Shown piece after piece: positions 1 to 7,550 of a stretch of 59,726 bases of DNA. The DNA is from Benthortus sp964440495. GTDB lineage: Archaea > Thermoproteota > Nitrososphaeria_A > Caldarchaeales > Wolframiiraptoraceae. The stretch's first letter is position 1. Every line of letters starts with the position of its first letter. A program made the translations under genes and the position numbers. Below the pieces are notes generated by a model. The model was not told the origin of the DNA, searched no databases, and saw nothing but the letters and a program-made list of their open reading frames with translations. Location of the stretch: assembly GCA_964440495.1 (NCBI GenBank), contig CAYTSD010000003.1, positions 1-59,726 of the forward strand. Reading direction: 5' to 3'.

Positions 1-1
1 A

Positions 2-46
2 GCGGTAGCCTACACCCTCGCAGTCCTAAACCTAGTCCTCGAGTAA
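2..46 (+). CDS. C-terminal end of a protein-coding gene cut by the window edge
   Basis: An open frame runs in from the left edge and stops at the TAA at 44-46. The visible last 14 residues are hydrophobic (ending NLVLE), as in the end of a membrane or core-packed helix. Too short to identify. It ends 33 bases before the next plus-strand start, so it could be co-transcribed with it. Confidence 0.3.
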   Translation, partial: AVAYTLAVLNLVLE

Positions 47-79
47 ACACAGAAATTCCGGCCCCACCCTCTCAACCAA

Positions 80-1000
80 GTGAATAGGAGAAGGCTTCTA
101 GAGCTACTTCTAGCAGCGCTCGGCGGAGCGGGGGTCTCATCCGCGGCGATAGGCCTGGCTTCCAGCCGCCCAGGCGCCGAGAAGACAGGAGCATCCTACA
201 TCGTTGGAAGGGAGGATGGGAGGTATGTCGCCTACCCCATGGAGCCTGGGCTGAAAAAACACAAGGACACAGACCTCTACACGGTTCTCCAGAATGCTGT
301 GGACTCGCTGGGAGACAGGGAGGCTGTAATAGTCTTGGAGGCTGGGCTAAACCTTGAGGGAATGTGGGTGAGGCTTCCACCGAACATCTACCTCAGGGGG
401 CCTGGCGCCCACCTCCTCATGGGAGAATACTTCGACGACTTCCTCGGACTAGACAAAAATGTCTGGAGCATAGGGACGTCGGGGACCGGGAGCGTAGACA
501 TCCAACAAGACGGTAAAGGCGGCATCCTCACGCTCCTAACAGGAGACTCCCCAGGGTCGAGCGCCGGAGTATTTCTAGGCGGCTTGACGCGTCGGGCGTT
601 CTCCGCCTCTCAGGGCCTGAGACTCGAGTTCAGGGCACGGCTCCCAGGCGCCGTAACAGACCTCAGAACCTTCTGCGGGCTCTCAACACTCGACGGAAGA
701 AACCACATAGGATGGACCGCGAAGACGGCCGACAACATATGGCGGTTTAGATGCGAGTCGATGGTTGAGGGCCCGATCCACGACAAGCAATCCGACGTAG
801 ATGTAGACAATGAATGGCATGTCTTCCGGATAGATGCCACCCCCTCGGATGCAAGATTCTATCTCGACGGCTCCCTCAAGGCATCTCTGAAGCCCGTTCC
901 CCAGACACCGCTCTCATTGGAATTCATAGTAGAAAACACCACCAACGCCTCACGCGAACTACTCCTAGACTGGGTCAAGGTAAAGTATGGGAGAGGCTGA
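80..1000 (+). CDS. Exported protein with Tat-like signal and a lectin/LamG-like beta-sandwich, function unknown
   Basis: 306 residues from a GTG. The N-terminus (residues 1-30) is basic with an RRR run followed by a hydrophobic, small-residue stretch, which resembles a twin-arginine signal, so export is likely. Residues about 45-110 contain a segment on daily-life glycan-protein style ('NIYLRGPGAHLLMG') of the sort seen at the start of right-handed beta-helix proteins. Residues about 130-306 are rich in alternating beta strands and end LLLDWVKVKYG, the usual ending of concanavalin-A-like/LamG or family-16-hydrolase-like sandwiches. No catalytic EXDXXE motif is visible, so a binding or structural surface role is more likely than hydrolysis. 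The assignment is fold-level only. Confidence 0.7.
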   Translation: MNRRRLLELLLAALGGAGVSSAAIGLASSRPGAEKTGASYIVGREDGRYVAYPMEPGLKKHKDTDLYTVLQNAVDSLGDREAVIVLEAGLNLEGMWVRLPPNIYLRGPGAHLLMGEYFDDFLGLDKNVWSIGTSGTGSVDIQQDGKGGILTLLTGDSPGSSAGVFLGGLTRRAFSASQGLRLEFRARLPGAVTDLRTFCGLSTLDGRNHIGWTAKTADNIWRFRCESMVEGPIHDKQSDVDVDNEWHVFRIDATPSDARFYLDGSLKASLKPVPQTPLSLEFIVENTTNASRELLLDWVKVKYGRG

Positions 1001-1013
1001 CCCCAGGAACAGG

Positions 1014-1021
1014 TTAAAAAC
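1014..1021 (+). promoter_or_regulatory. TATA-like box for tRNA-Ser
   Basis: The sequence TTAAAAAC lies 25-32 bases before the first base of the tRNA, the normal archaeal TATA spacing. It overlaps the region just after the stop of the preceding gene. Confidence 0.55.
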
Positions 1022-1045
1022 ATCCCTACCCAGACTCTAAGGGGA

Positions 1046-1131
1046 GCCGGGGTAGCCTAGCCAGGACAAGGCGCGGGCCTTGAGAGCCCGTGGCCCAGTG
1101 GGCCGCGTGGGTTCAAATCCCACCCCCGGCG
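1046..1131 (+). tRNA. tRNA-Ser (anticodon UGA)
   Basis: Class II cloverleaf. The acceptor stem GCCGGGG pairs with CCCCGGC (1124-1130), followed by discriminator G at 1131. The D stem is GCC/GGC. The anticodon arm CGGGC-CUUGAGA-GCCCG puts UGA at positions 34-36. A long variable arm GGCCC/GGGCC identifies serine rather than a class I tRNA. The T arm is GUGGG-UUCAAAU-CCCAC. CCA is not encoded, and no intron is visible. It decodes UCA and probably other UCN codons. Confidence 0.97.
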
Positions 1132-1140
1132 TAAACCAGC
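1127..1140 (+). repeat. 14-base direct repeat, copy 1 (tRNA 3' end)
   Basis: CGGCGTAAACCAGC begins in the acceptor stem of tRNA-Ser and runs nine bases past its end. An identical copy lies 181 bases downstream at 1308-1321. Confidence 0.8.
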
Positions 1141-1194
1141 CAGGCTCAGAGCCTAAAATAACCAGTATTCACAGCGGGTTTAAGGAGGGCTTCC

Positions 1195-1374
1195 ATGGGT
1201 TTGGGAGGGAGAAGGGGTAGGTTGGCCAGCCTCCTCGTAACAGACGAGCTCCACCTCCGCTGGGAGGAAGCATGCTTAAATAAACTCGCAGATCTATTGG
1301 GCAGAAACGGCGTAAACCAGCGAAACACCGTCTCAAAACCCCTTCTAAGCTCTTCGCCTCTGAGACGAATTTAA
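1195..1374 (+). CDS. Possible small basic protein, 59 residues
   Basis: ATG at 1195 to TAA at 1372-1374. It is preceded by a strong ribosome-binding site, GGAGG at 1184-1188, with a six-base spacer, which is better than most starts in this window. The product is basic with an amphipathic central part (WEEACLNKLADLLGRNG). I recognise no family. The second copy of the tRNA-end repeat falls inside its codons 38-43. It may be a small gene or a remnant of an integrated element next to the tRNA. Confidence 0.35.
   Translation: MGLGGRRGRLASLLVTDELHLRWEEACLNKLADLLGRNGVNQRNTVSKPLLSSSPLRRI
1308..1321 (+). repeat. 14-base direct repeat, copy 2
   Basis: Exact second copy of the 14-mer at 1127-1140. It brackets a 167-base segment next to the tRNA-Ser gene, as a short attachment-site-like duplication would. 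Confidence 0.8.
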
Positions 1375-1376
1375 GA

Positions 1377-1385
1377 CTTATAAAA
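1377..1385 (+). promoter_or_regulatory. TATA box before the 1420 gene
   Basis: CTTATAAAA lies about 38 bases before the ATG at 1420. Transcription should start near 1407, giving a short leader that contains CGGAG at 1412-1416. Confidence 0.6.
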
Positions 1386-1419
1386 TCCCCTTCAGAAACC
1401 AGAGCATAAAGTACGGAGT

Positions 1420-1764
1420 ATGGGGGCGATGCCTATGCTGGGTGCCAGCGAAAAGGTTGAAGCGCTGATGTATGGGTTTAGCCTCGAGGAGCTTGCAGAC
1501 TACGAGGGGTTGGAGGGCTTCGCGCTCGTGGAGGACCTGAGGTCGGGGATTCAGAAGGTGTACTCCTATGGCTTTGCAAGGTTCCTCGAGGACCGGGGTA
1601 TCGTGAGGATACTCGCGGCTGGGAGGACTGCTCAGGAGCTCCCGAAGAAGCCTCCTAAGCCTCAGGAGAACTCCAAGGCGATTAAGGCTCTGGAGAGGGC
1701 TGAGAAGCTCCTGAAATCGAGGCCGAGGCATGAAGAGATGTCTCTCAGACCCCGGAGACCCTAA
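1420..1764 (+). CDS. Small protein of unknown function
   Basis: 114 residues. Residues 1-70 look globular (segments FSLEELADYEGLEGFALVED and GFARFLEDRGIVRILAAG). Residues 72-114 are lysine- and proline-rich (LPKKPPKPQ) followed by a charged helix. The start could be codon 1 or the ATG at 1429. The 3' end overlaps the next gene by 35 bases in another frame, suggesting translational coupling. No family recognised. A good TATA box and the overlap support it being real. Confidence 0.55.
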   Translation: MGAMPMLGASEKVEALMYGFSLEELADYEGLEGFALVEDLRSGIQKVYSYGFARFLEDRGIVRILAAGRTAQELPKKPPKPQENSKAIKALERAEKLLKSRPRHEEMSLRPRRP

Positions 1765-1963
1765 CAAATGCATATACCTAATGCATAAATCAGGCAGCCC
1801 CAAATACTATAATGTGTGCAGGCATAGGAGTCTGGAGCCTCTTGGGAGGCAGAAAGCTGAGATAGGGTTCAACAGGTATTTCCGATGCAGGGAGTGTGGA
1901 GCGGTTCTCGTAGTCACTCCAAGCGGCATGGTCTATCAGATAGGTGGGTCTCAGAAGTCTTAG
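1730..1963 (+). CDS. Small zinc-ribbon-like protein
   Basis: 77 residues. Cysteines at 4, 14, 30, 53 and 56 with His32 give a CxH...CxxC arrangement; the RCRECG knuckle at 52-57 is typical of zinc ribbons, and the pairing partner is probably C30/H32 or C4/C14. The ATG lies inside the preceding gene. It stops three bases before the convergent 1966 gene. Nucleic-acid or protein binding is the usual role of such ribbons; the specific role is unknown. Confidence 0.55.
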   Translation: MKRCLSDPGDPNKCIYLMHKSGSPKYYNVCRHRSLEPLGRQKAEIGFNRYFRCRECGAVLVVTPSGMVYQIGGSQKS

Positions 1964-1965
1964 GC

Positions 1966-3117
1966 CTACTCGGAGCCGTATTCGGATAGCTTCGCCTCCA
2001 AGGCTTCCAGCTCCCTCCTAATAGCCTCCTCATGGAACTCCATGAACCAGGGCTGACCCCTACTCAGCTCCCACAGCCTCCTAATCAACCCCATACTATT
2101 CCTTAGATGCTTCTCTATCCCGCCAGGCTCGTAGCCGGTTCCCGTGAAGACCCGGGTCTGCCTAGCCGACCAGTCCCCAGGCTGGTCAGCTCCCGGGATG
2201 AAGTCTAGGAGGTAGCGTTCAAGGGTTAGGTGGTCCACAACCCCTCCTAGAAGCTTGATTCCCCCTCGCTCCGTGTAGTAGCTCTCGTCAGGCCCGTAGA
2301 GAGGCATGTCGTAGAGGTTGCTGCAGAGGGCTGTCAAGTCTCCTATAGCGAAGTAGTAGGTATGCTTGAATCCAAGCTTCCTAGCCTTCTCCTCGATAAC
2401 CCTTAAGCCAGGCTCGGAGATAAACCCGTAGACTATCAGGTTTCCAAGCTTGGAGCCCTTCTCCTCGGCGGCGCGCGCAATCCTCTCCAAGGCAACCTCA
2501 CCAGTCCTCCCACTCGCCTCGGTGTCAGGCTTAAGCACAGTCAGCTCAACGCCCTCAGGAAGCTGGCTGAAGTCCTCATACACGACTACAATCCTCTTAA
2601 CAGCCTCCTCGTCATGGTCCCTGTAGCTCGGCGTCATATACCTCGGCCTAACCCAGACCTCCCTGAACCCCCTCCCAGAAACCTTTCTAAGGGCCTCGTG
2701 GAGCCTGTAGCCTGGAGCAGCCCTAAGCACATGCTCGAAGACAACCTCACCCCAGTCAACCTCGCCGAGAGGCGTCAACTCTAGGATTACGCGCGCAGCG
2801 TCTAGAGCCGCCTCCAAGCTCAGCTCCGCGAGCTCCTCACCAACAATATGCGGGTGGCAGGCGATGAGCTTCCCGGCCTCCGTGTCAACAAGGTAGACGC
2901 CGTCCCCCACCGGGCACCTTACCCTGAAAACCCTGGAGCCCTCCCCCAGGCCTGGAACCTCAACCCCCTCAGTTAAGTCAACCTTGATACCGAACTCTCC
3001 GATAATCCTATCCAATATCTCCTGACGGAGTAGTCTTGCCAGAGCTAAGCCCACCAAGCCAGGGTTCAAGCCCACTAATAAGAATTCTCGGCGACCCTGC
3101 GGCACGCCGCCCAACAA
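1966..3117 (-). CDS. Archaeal protein of unknown function with a PRTase-like signature
   Basis: 383 residues from a TTG. The centre carries VLKPDTEASGRTGEVALERI-type sequence (about 195-215), similar to the PRPP-loop pattern hhhD-x3-(S/T)GxT of type I phosphoribosyltransferases. It is followed by a strand-helix (NLIVYGFISEPGLRVIEEKA) where a PRTase flexible-hood strand would follow. Residues 285-330 (LGGVVDHLTLERYLLDFIPGADQPGDW) are distinctive and polar. Key acidic pairs of the PRPP loop are altered (PDT rather than DD), so activity is doubtful. It is the last gene of the sugar-nucleotide operon, 45 bases after the dehydrogenase. The name should stay hypothetical. Confidence 0.65.
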   Translation of the reverse strand: MLGGVPQGRREFLLVGLNPGLVGLALARLLRQEILDRIIGEFGIKVDLTEGVEVPGLGEGSRVFRVRCPVGDGVYLVDTEAGKLIACHPHIVGEELAELSLEAALDAARVILELTPLGEVDWGEVVFEHVLRAAPGYRLHEALRKVSGRGFREVWVRPRYMTPSYRDHDEEAVKRIVVVYEDFSQLPEGVELTVLKPDTEASGRTGEVALERIARAAEEKGSKLGNLIVYGFISEPGLRVIEEKARKLGFKHTYYFAIGDLTALCSNLYDMPLYGPDESYYTERGGIKLLGGVVDHLTLERYLLDFIPGADQPGDWSARQTRVFTGTGYEPGGIEKHLRNSMGLIRRLWELSRGQPWFMEFHEEAIRRELEALEAKLSEYGSE

Positions 3118-3162
3118 CGGCCTCGGATACTCTAAGTTTCTCGGATGATTGGCCAGCCTCCG

Positions 3163-4503
3163 TTAAGCAGCCTCTCTCCCAAGCCCTATCGCGGCGAACC
3201 TAACATCTCTGAACCTCTCAGGGGGGTAGAGCCTCCTACAGTCGAGGAGGGCTGGGCTGCGCATAAGCCTCCTAAGGGTCTCGGCGTCGAGTCTGCCGTA
3301 TTCAGGCCACTCGGTTGCGAGGACCGCGAGCTCGGCGCCGCGGAGACACTCCTCCATGCTTCCAGCATACTCAACCCGGTCTCCAAGCACCCTCCTAGCA
3401 TTCTCCAAGGCCTTAGGGTCATGGACTCTAACCCTAGCCCCACGGTCCAGAAGCCTCTCAACAAGCCTAATCGCCCTAGACTCCCGGGTGTCGTCGGTCC
3501 CGGGCTTGAAGGCGAGGCCGAGGACGGCTACAACCCTGCCGCGGAGCCCCCCGGCAAGCCTCTCAGCCAGCTCCAAGGCGTGGTCAAGCTGCCTCTCGTT
3601 AACCTCGACCGCTGCCTCTAGGAGGCTCAGCCTAACCCCCCTCTCCCTCCCATATGCCAGGAGAGCCCTAACATCCTTCGGGAAGCATGAGCCTCCCCAT
3701 CCAAGCCCAGCGCCCAGGAAGGCCTCACCAATCCTCCTATCCATCCCAACACCCTTGGCGACGACCTCCACATCAGCTCCAGGAATCCTCTCACAGAGCT
3801 GGGCGAGCATGTTAGCATAGCTTATCTTCATGGCGAGGAAGGCGTTGCTAGCATACTTGATCAGCTCGGCGTTCACGGGGGTTGTGGCCAGGAGGGGTGG
3901 AAGCCCATCCCTATAGAACCTCTCATAGAATCTGAGAAGAATCTCTCGGCTCCGCCCATCAACGCATCCAACCACCAGCCTATCAGGGTTAAAGGTGTCC
4001 TGGACAGCCTTACCCTCCCTGAGAAACTCTGGGTTAAAGCAGAGCCCTACCCCCTCTCCAACCCTCCTACCCGACTCCTCCTCAAGAATCCTGCCAACAA
4101 CCCCGGTGGTAGTCCCAGGCGGAACCGTGCTCCTAACCACCACCAGATGATACCCATCCTTCATCCTCAGGGCTCTGCCGAGGCTTCTAGCGGCCTCAAC
4201 AACGTACTGGAGGTCGACGGAGCCGTCGCTCTTGGAGGGTGTCCCGACGGAGATGAAGCTTATGACGCTCTCCCGGACCGCCTCCACATAGTCTCCAGTA
4301 ACCCTTAGCCTCCCCTCCCTGACCGCCTCCCTGAGCAGAGGCTCCAACCCCTCCTCATAGATAGGCGGCAGACCCTCGGCAACCAGCCTCCTCTTGGCCT
4401 CATCAACCTCGACCCCGACTACCTCGAAGCCTCTTGACGCTAGGCAGGCCGCGAAGGTCAACCCAACATAGCCCAACCCTATGACGGAGACCCTCTCCAC
4501 CAA
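3163..4503 (-). CDS. UDP-glucose/GDP-mannose 6-dehydrogenase
   Basis: 446 residues, full length. The N-terminal Rossmann fold has GLGYVGL at 9-15 for NAD. Serine/threonine contacts of the family are present (SVGTPS, 85-90; RSTVPPGT, 124-131). The helical linker contains NAELIKYASNAFLAMKIS (211-228), and the catalytic cysteine is Cys273 in GWGGSCFPKD. The C-terminal UDP-binding domain starts near 315 (LGLAFKPGTDDTRESRA). It oxidises the 6-hydroxyl of a nucleotide sugar twice, giving a uronic acid. The neighbours make UDP-glucose and epimerise it, so UDP-glucuronate is the likely product. Start TTG 4503 or GTG 4500. Confidence 0.95.
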   Translation of the reverse strand: MVERVSVIGLGYVGLTFAACLASRGFEVVGVEVDEAKRRLVAEGLPPIYEEGLEPLLREAVREGRLRVTGDYVEAVRESVISFISVGTPSKSDGSVDLQYVVEAARSLGRALRMKDGYHLVVVRSTVPPGTTTGVVGRILEEESGRRVGEGVGLCFNPEFLREGKAVQDTFNPDRLVVGCVDGRSREILLRFYERFYRDGLPPLLATTPVNAELIKYASNAFLAMKISYANMLAQLCERIPGADVEVVAKGVGMDRRIGEAFLGAGLGWGGSCFPKDVRALLAYGRERGVRLSLLEAAVEVNERQLDHALELAERLAGGLRGRVVAVLGLAFKPGTDDTRESRAIRLVERLLDRGARVRVHDPKALENARRVLGDRVEYAGSMEECLRGAELAVLATEWPEYGRLDAETLRRLMRSPALLDCRRLYPPERFRDVRFAAIGLGREAA

Positions 4504-4540
4504 ACTTCTTCACGCCTCCAACTACTTGGGAACCTGGTTT

Positions 4541-5500
4541 TTAAGCCTCTCCAGACTCCTCCAGAAACCATCTCGAGTAGCGTTCAACTATCTCCTCTAG
4601 GTCGGTTCTAGGCCTCCAGCCGAGAAGCCTCCGGGCCTTCGTGTTGTCGGAGTAGCTTACGAGGGACTCATGGGGCTTAAGCTCCTTAAACTCTATCCCC
4701 ACCCTTCTGCCAAGGCTCTTCATAAGGAGCTCCGCGACCCTGAGCACGCTGACAGGTCTACCGAACCCGAGGTTGAAGACGTCGAAGCCTCCAGCCCTCT
4801 CACCGGCTAGGATAGTCCCCTCGACAACGTCTCCAACATAGGTGAAGTCGCGTTCAGCAGGCCTAAACCCTCCCTCAACCCATCTACCATAGACCTCGAC
4901 AGGCTTGCCCTCCACAATCCTCCTCGCGAAGACCCTGAAGACTATGTTCCCCCTACACCGCTCGCCCACAACGTTGAAGTAGCGGACAACCGAGCACCTC
5001 AACCCATAGAGCCTATGATACATTGCGCAGAGCCTCTCACCAAAGTACTTGCTCAAGGCGTAGGGACCCTTAGGCCTGGGCTCCATGTCCTCCCTCAGAG
5101 GAGGCTCGTTGTCGCCGTAGATACTGCTACTCGAGGAGAAGACTATCCTGGGGGCTGGCTCAGCTCTACGGGCTGCCTCCAAGATGTTAAGCGTCCCACG
5201 ATAGTTTGTGTCGAGGTATGGGTGTGGGTTGTCTATGCTCAGCCTATGGGAGGCTATGGCCGCCAGATGATAGACTACCTCAACCTCATGGGACTTCAGC
5301 AGGCTCTCCATAGCCCCGAAATCCCTCACGTCGGCTAAGACAACCCTAAGCCTCGAGGCCCGCGGGCTCCTCCTAAGATACCGGTAGTTGTTCTCCGGGG
5401 GCTTTGGGTGGCTTAGGGCTAGAACCTCTCCACCCTCCTCCAGAAGCCTCTCGACGAGGTGGCTTCCAATAAACCCGAAGGCACCTGTTACGAGTATCAA
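4541..5500 (-). CDS. NAD-dependent epimerase/dehydratase (UDP-glucose 4-epimerase-like, extended SDR)
   Basis: 319 residues. GxxGxxG nucleotide motif in TGAFGFIGSH near residue 5-14. The catalytic triad is Ser in SSSSSIYGD (about 120-128) plus Tyr147/Lys151 in GPYALSKYFGE. The C-terminal sugar-binding half includes RDFTYVGDVVEG and LGWRPRTDLEEI. Start is TTG preceded by an AAGGAAGGAG-type ribosome site. It lies between the dehydrogenase and the uridylyltransferase genes, so a UDP-hexose or UDP-hexuronate 4-epimerase is likely. Exact sugar not determinable from sequence. Confidence 0.92.
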   Translation of the reverse strand: MILVTGAFGFIGSHLVERLLEEGGEVLALSHPKPPENNYRYLRRSPRASRLRVVLADVRDFGAMESLLKSHEVEVVYHLAAIASHRLSIDNPHPYLDTNYRGTLNILEAARRAEPAPRIVFSSSSSIYGDNEPPLREDMEPRPKGPYALSKYFGERLCAMYHRLYGLRCSVVRYFNVVGERCRGNIVFRVFARRIVEGKPVEVYGRWVEGGFRPAERDFTYVGDVVEGTILAGERAGGFDVFNLGFGRPVSVLRVAELLMKSLGRRVGIEFKELKPHESLVSYSDNTKARRLLGWRPRTDLEEIVERYSRWFLEESGEA

Positions 5501-5530
5501 AGGGCTCCTTCCTTGGAGGGTTCTGGGACG

Positions 5531-6400
5531 CTAAAAACCTGAGCCGGAGGCCAGGCCGTAGGAGACCCGGAGAGCCTCCCATATCCCCTCAGGGTTCCCT
5601 ATATCAAGCCTAGGCGTCTCATCTGGAAGCTTAACCGCCATAACCCTCCCACCCCTCTCCAGCAGCTTGGCCACACCGTCGGTCAGCTGAACCTCCCCAC
5701 CCTTACCCGGAGGGGTCTCCTCCAAGGCCTCGAAGATACTTGGCTCGAAGACGTATACCGGGAGGATAGCGAGCCTAGACCAAGGCCTCTCAGGCTTCTC
5801 CTCAAGCCTCTCAACAACCCATAAATCGTCTCCCACAGCCCTCCCACCGACCACGCCGTAGGCTCTCGGGTCTTCAACCTCCATTACGAGGAGGGTTGCC
5901 GACGCCCGGCTCTCCCTATGGATGTCTAGAAGCCTCTTGAGGTGGAGGCTCCTATCCGAGGCTATGTAGGTGTCGCCAGCATGGACTATGAAGGTCTCCC
6001 TGACAAGCCCCCTAGCCCTTAGAACAGCGTCCCCGAACCCCCTAGGCTCAGGCTGATTCAGGAAGACCAGGGAGCTCTCCCTAATCATCTGGTAGAACCT
6101 CTCAAGCTCCTCCAAGTATCCCTGCTTCCCCCTCTCCCTGAGAACCTGGAGAAACCCTGGGTCAGGCGTGAAGTGGTCTTCTATAGCCCTCTTACCCCTC
6201 CCAACAACTATGAAGAACTCCCTTATCCCGACGCTGTAGAGCTGCTCGAAGACAACCTGCATCAGGGGCTTGAGGAGTATCTCGCCTTTGACGCCTCGGG
6301 TGAAGAGCGGGAGCATCTCCTTAGGGATCTCCTTCGTGACTGGGAGAAGCCTTGTTCCGAGCCCTGCGGCGGTGATTACAGCCCTCCTAACGCCGAGCAT
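5531..6400 (-). CDS. galU: UTP-glucose-1-phosphate uridylyltransferase (GalU type)
   Basis: 289 residues when started at the ATG at 6400. The open frame allows a TTG five codons earlier, but the ATG puts the family's ITAAGLGTRLLPVTKEIPKEM directly at the N-terminus as usual. Further GalU signatures are GFGDAVLRA, HAGDTYI and EKPERPWSRLA, and the C-terminal GGEVQLTDGVAKLLE with LDIGNPEG. It makes UDP-glucose from UTP and glucose-1-phosphate, feeding the epimerase and the dehydrogenase that follow in the same operon. Confidence 0.93.
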   Translation of the reverse strand: MLGVRRAVITAAGLGTRLLPVTKEIPKEMLPLFTRGVKGEILLKPLMQVVFEQLYSVGIREFFIVVGRGKRAIEDHFTPDPGFLQVLRERGKQGYLEELERFYQMIRESSLVFLNQPEPRGFGDAVLRARGLVRETFIVHAGDTYIASDRSLHLKRLLDIHRESRASATLLVMEVEDPRAYGVVGGRAVGDDLWVVERLEEKPERPWSRLAILPVYVFEPSIFEALEETPPGKGGEVQLTDGVAKLLERGGRVMAVKLPDETPRLDIGNPEGIWEALRVSYGLASGSGF

Positions 6401-6431
6401 CGCCAATACAATCAAACCCCAGCTAAAAGGC

Positions 6432-7550
6432 TTACCGACCTAGAAGCCTAAGATAAAACCTGCGATAGGTTTGGGCAACCCTCTCAGGCGTGAACCTCGA
6501 AGAACCTTCAGCCGCTGCTCTAGCAAGCCTCGCCCTAACCACCTCGTCTTCCAGAACCGCTTGAAGCCTCTCAGCAAGCTCCCACGGGTCTCCAGGAGAG
6601 TGGAGATAGCCGTCCACACCCTCCCTAACTATCTCTCGGAGGCCTCCAGTCCTTGCGGCGACGACGGGCTTCCCAGCCGCGAGAGCCTCGGCCGCAGCCA
6701 TCCCGAAGGGCTCGTAGAGAGATGGGAGCGCGACCACCTCGGCGCGTGCAACCTCCTCCTCAACCCTCCCGGTGAAGCCTCTCAGCTCCACCCTCTCGGA
6801 GACCCCCAGCCTCTCGGCAAGCCTCCTAAGCCTCTCCCTTAGGGAGCCCTCACCAACCAGCCGGAGCCTAATCCATGGAATCTTCCCGGAGAGGAGGGCG
6901 ACGGCTCTAACGAGGGTCTCAAGCCCCTTAACCCTCTCATACCTCGCAACAGCGACGACAACCCCCCTCTCACCGCCCCCACGCCTGCCAGCAAACCTCT
7001 CATAGTCTATCGGGTTCGGCGCAGCCTCGGCCTCAACCCCATATCTCTCCCTAAGCTTCCCAGCCATCCACCTACTGCACCCAACAACTAGGTCGGCGAG
7101 CCTCAGGCCGATGAACCAGACCGATGCTAGGAGAAGCCTGCTTAGAACCCCGTAGCGTCTGGGGGCGTAGGCGACCTCCATCAGTGGGTCTCCCTCAACC
7201 GTGTAGAGAACCCTCCCACCAGCAAGCTTAGCGGCCAACCCAGCCACGGCGGCCTCCTTACTCCCATGACAGTGAACCACGTTGACCCCGAGCCTCCTCA
7301 CAGCCCATAAAACCTTCAGGAAGAGGAGGGGCCAGTACCCAGCCCCGCCTAAAGCCCTCCCACCGAAGAAAACTATCCTGACACCCTTCTCCCTAAGCCT
7401 CTGGTAGATGCGCCTATACCTTGGTAGGGGTGGGGTTGAGAGGAGGATTGGCTGGACACCGACCCCCCTAAGCCCGAGCATTAGGTGGAGCATCGCCATC
7501 GTTGCGCCGCCTATCGCCCTCCCAGAGGCGGTGAAGAGAACCTTAAGCAT
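6432..7550 (-). CDS. Glycosyltransferase family 4 (GT-B fold)
   Basis: 372 residues. N-terminal acceptor domain with ASGRAIGGATMAMLHL. C-terminal donor domain with VAVARYERVKGLETLVRA, the EX7E motif as EPFGMAAAE and the usual GKPVVAARTGGLREIV. The ATG has AGGAGG immediately upstream inside the end of the previous gene, with an eight-base overlap, so the two glycosyltransferases are translationally coupled. It transfers a sugar from a nucleotide donor to a glycan or lipid acceptor; neither can be named. Confidence 0.92.
   Translation of the reverse strand: MLKVLFTASGRAIGGATMAMLHLMLGLRGVGVQPILLSTPPLPRYRRIYQRLREKGVRIVFFGGRALGGAGYWPLLFLKVLWAVRRLGVNVVHCHGSKEAAVAGLAAKLAGGRVLYTVEGDPLMEVAYAPRRYGVLSRLLLASVWFIGLRLADLVVGCSRWMAGKLRERYGVEAEAAPNPIDYERFAGRRGGGERGVVVAVARYERVKGLETLVRAVALLSGKIPWIRLRLVGEGSLRERLRRLAERLGVSERVELRGFTGRVEEEVARAEVVALPSLYEPFGMAAAEALAAGKPVVAARTGGLREIVREGVDGYLHSPGDPWELAERLQAVLEDEVVRARLARAAAEGSSRFTPERVAQTYRRFYLRLLGR

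Noticed and set aside
3145..3820. Plus-strand reading frames over the UDP-glucose dehydrogenase and similar antisense frames elsewhere (for example over uL3, the ECF operon and PriL).
   Set aside because: They follow the codon periodicity of the real gene on the other strand, are proline- and leucine-rich, and match no family. The minus-strand genes have clear catalytic motifs.
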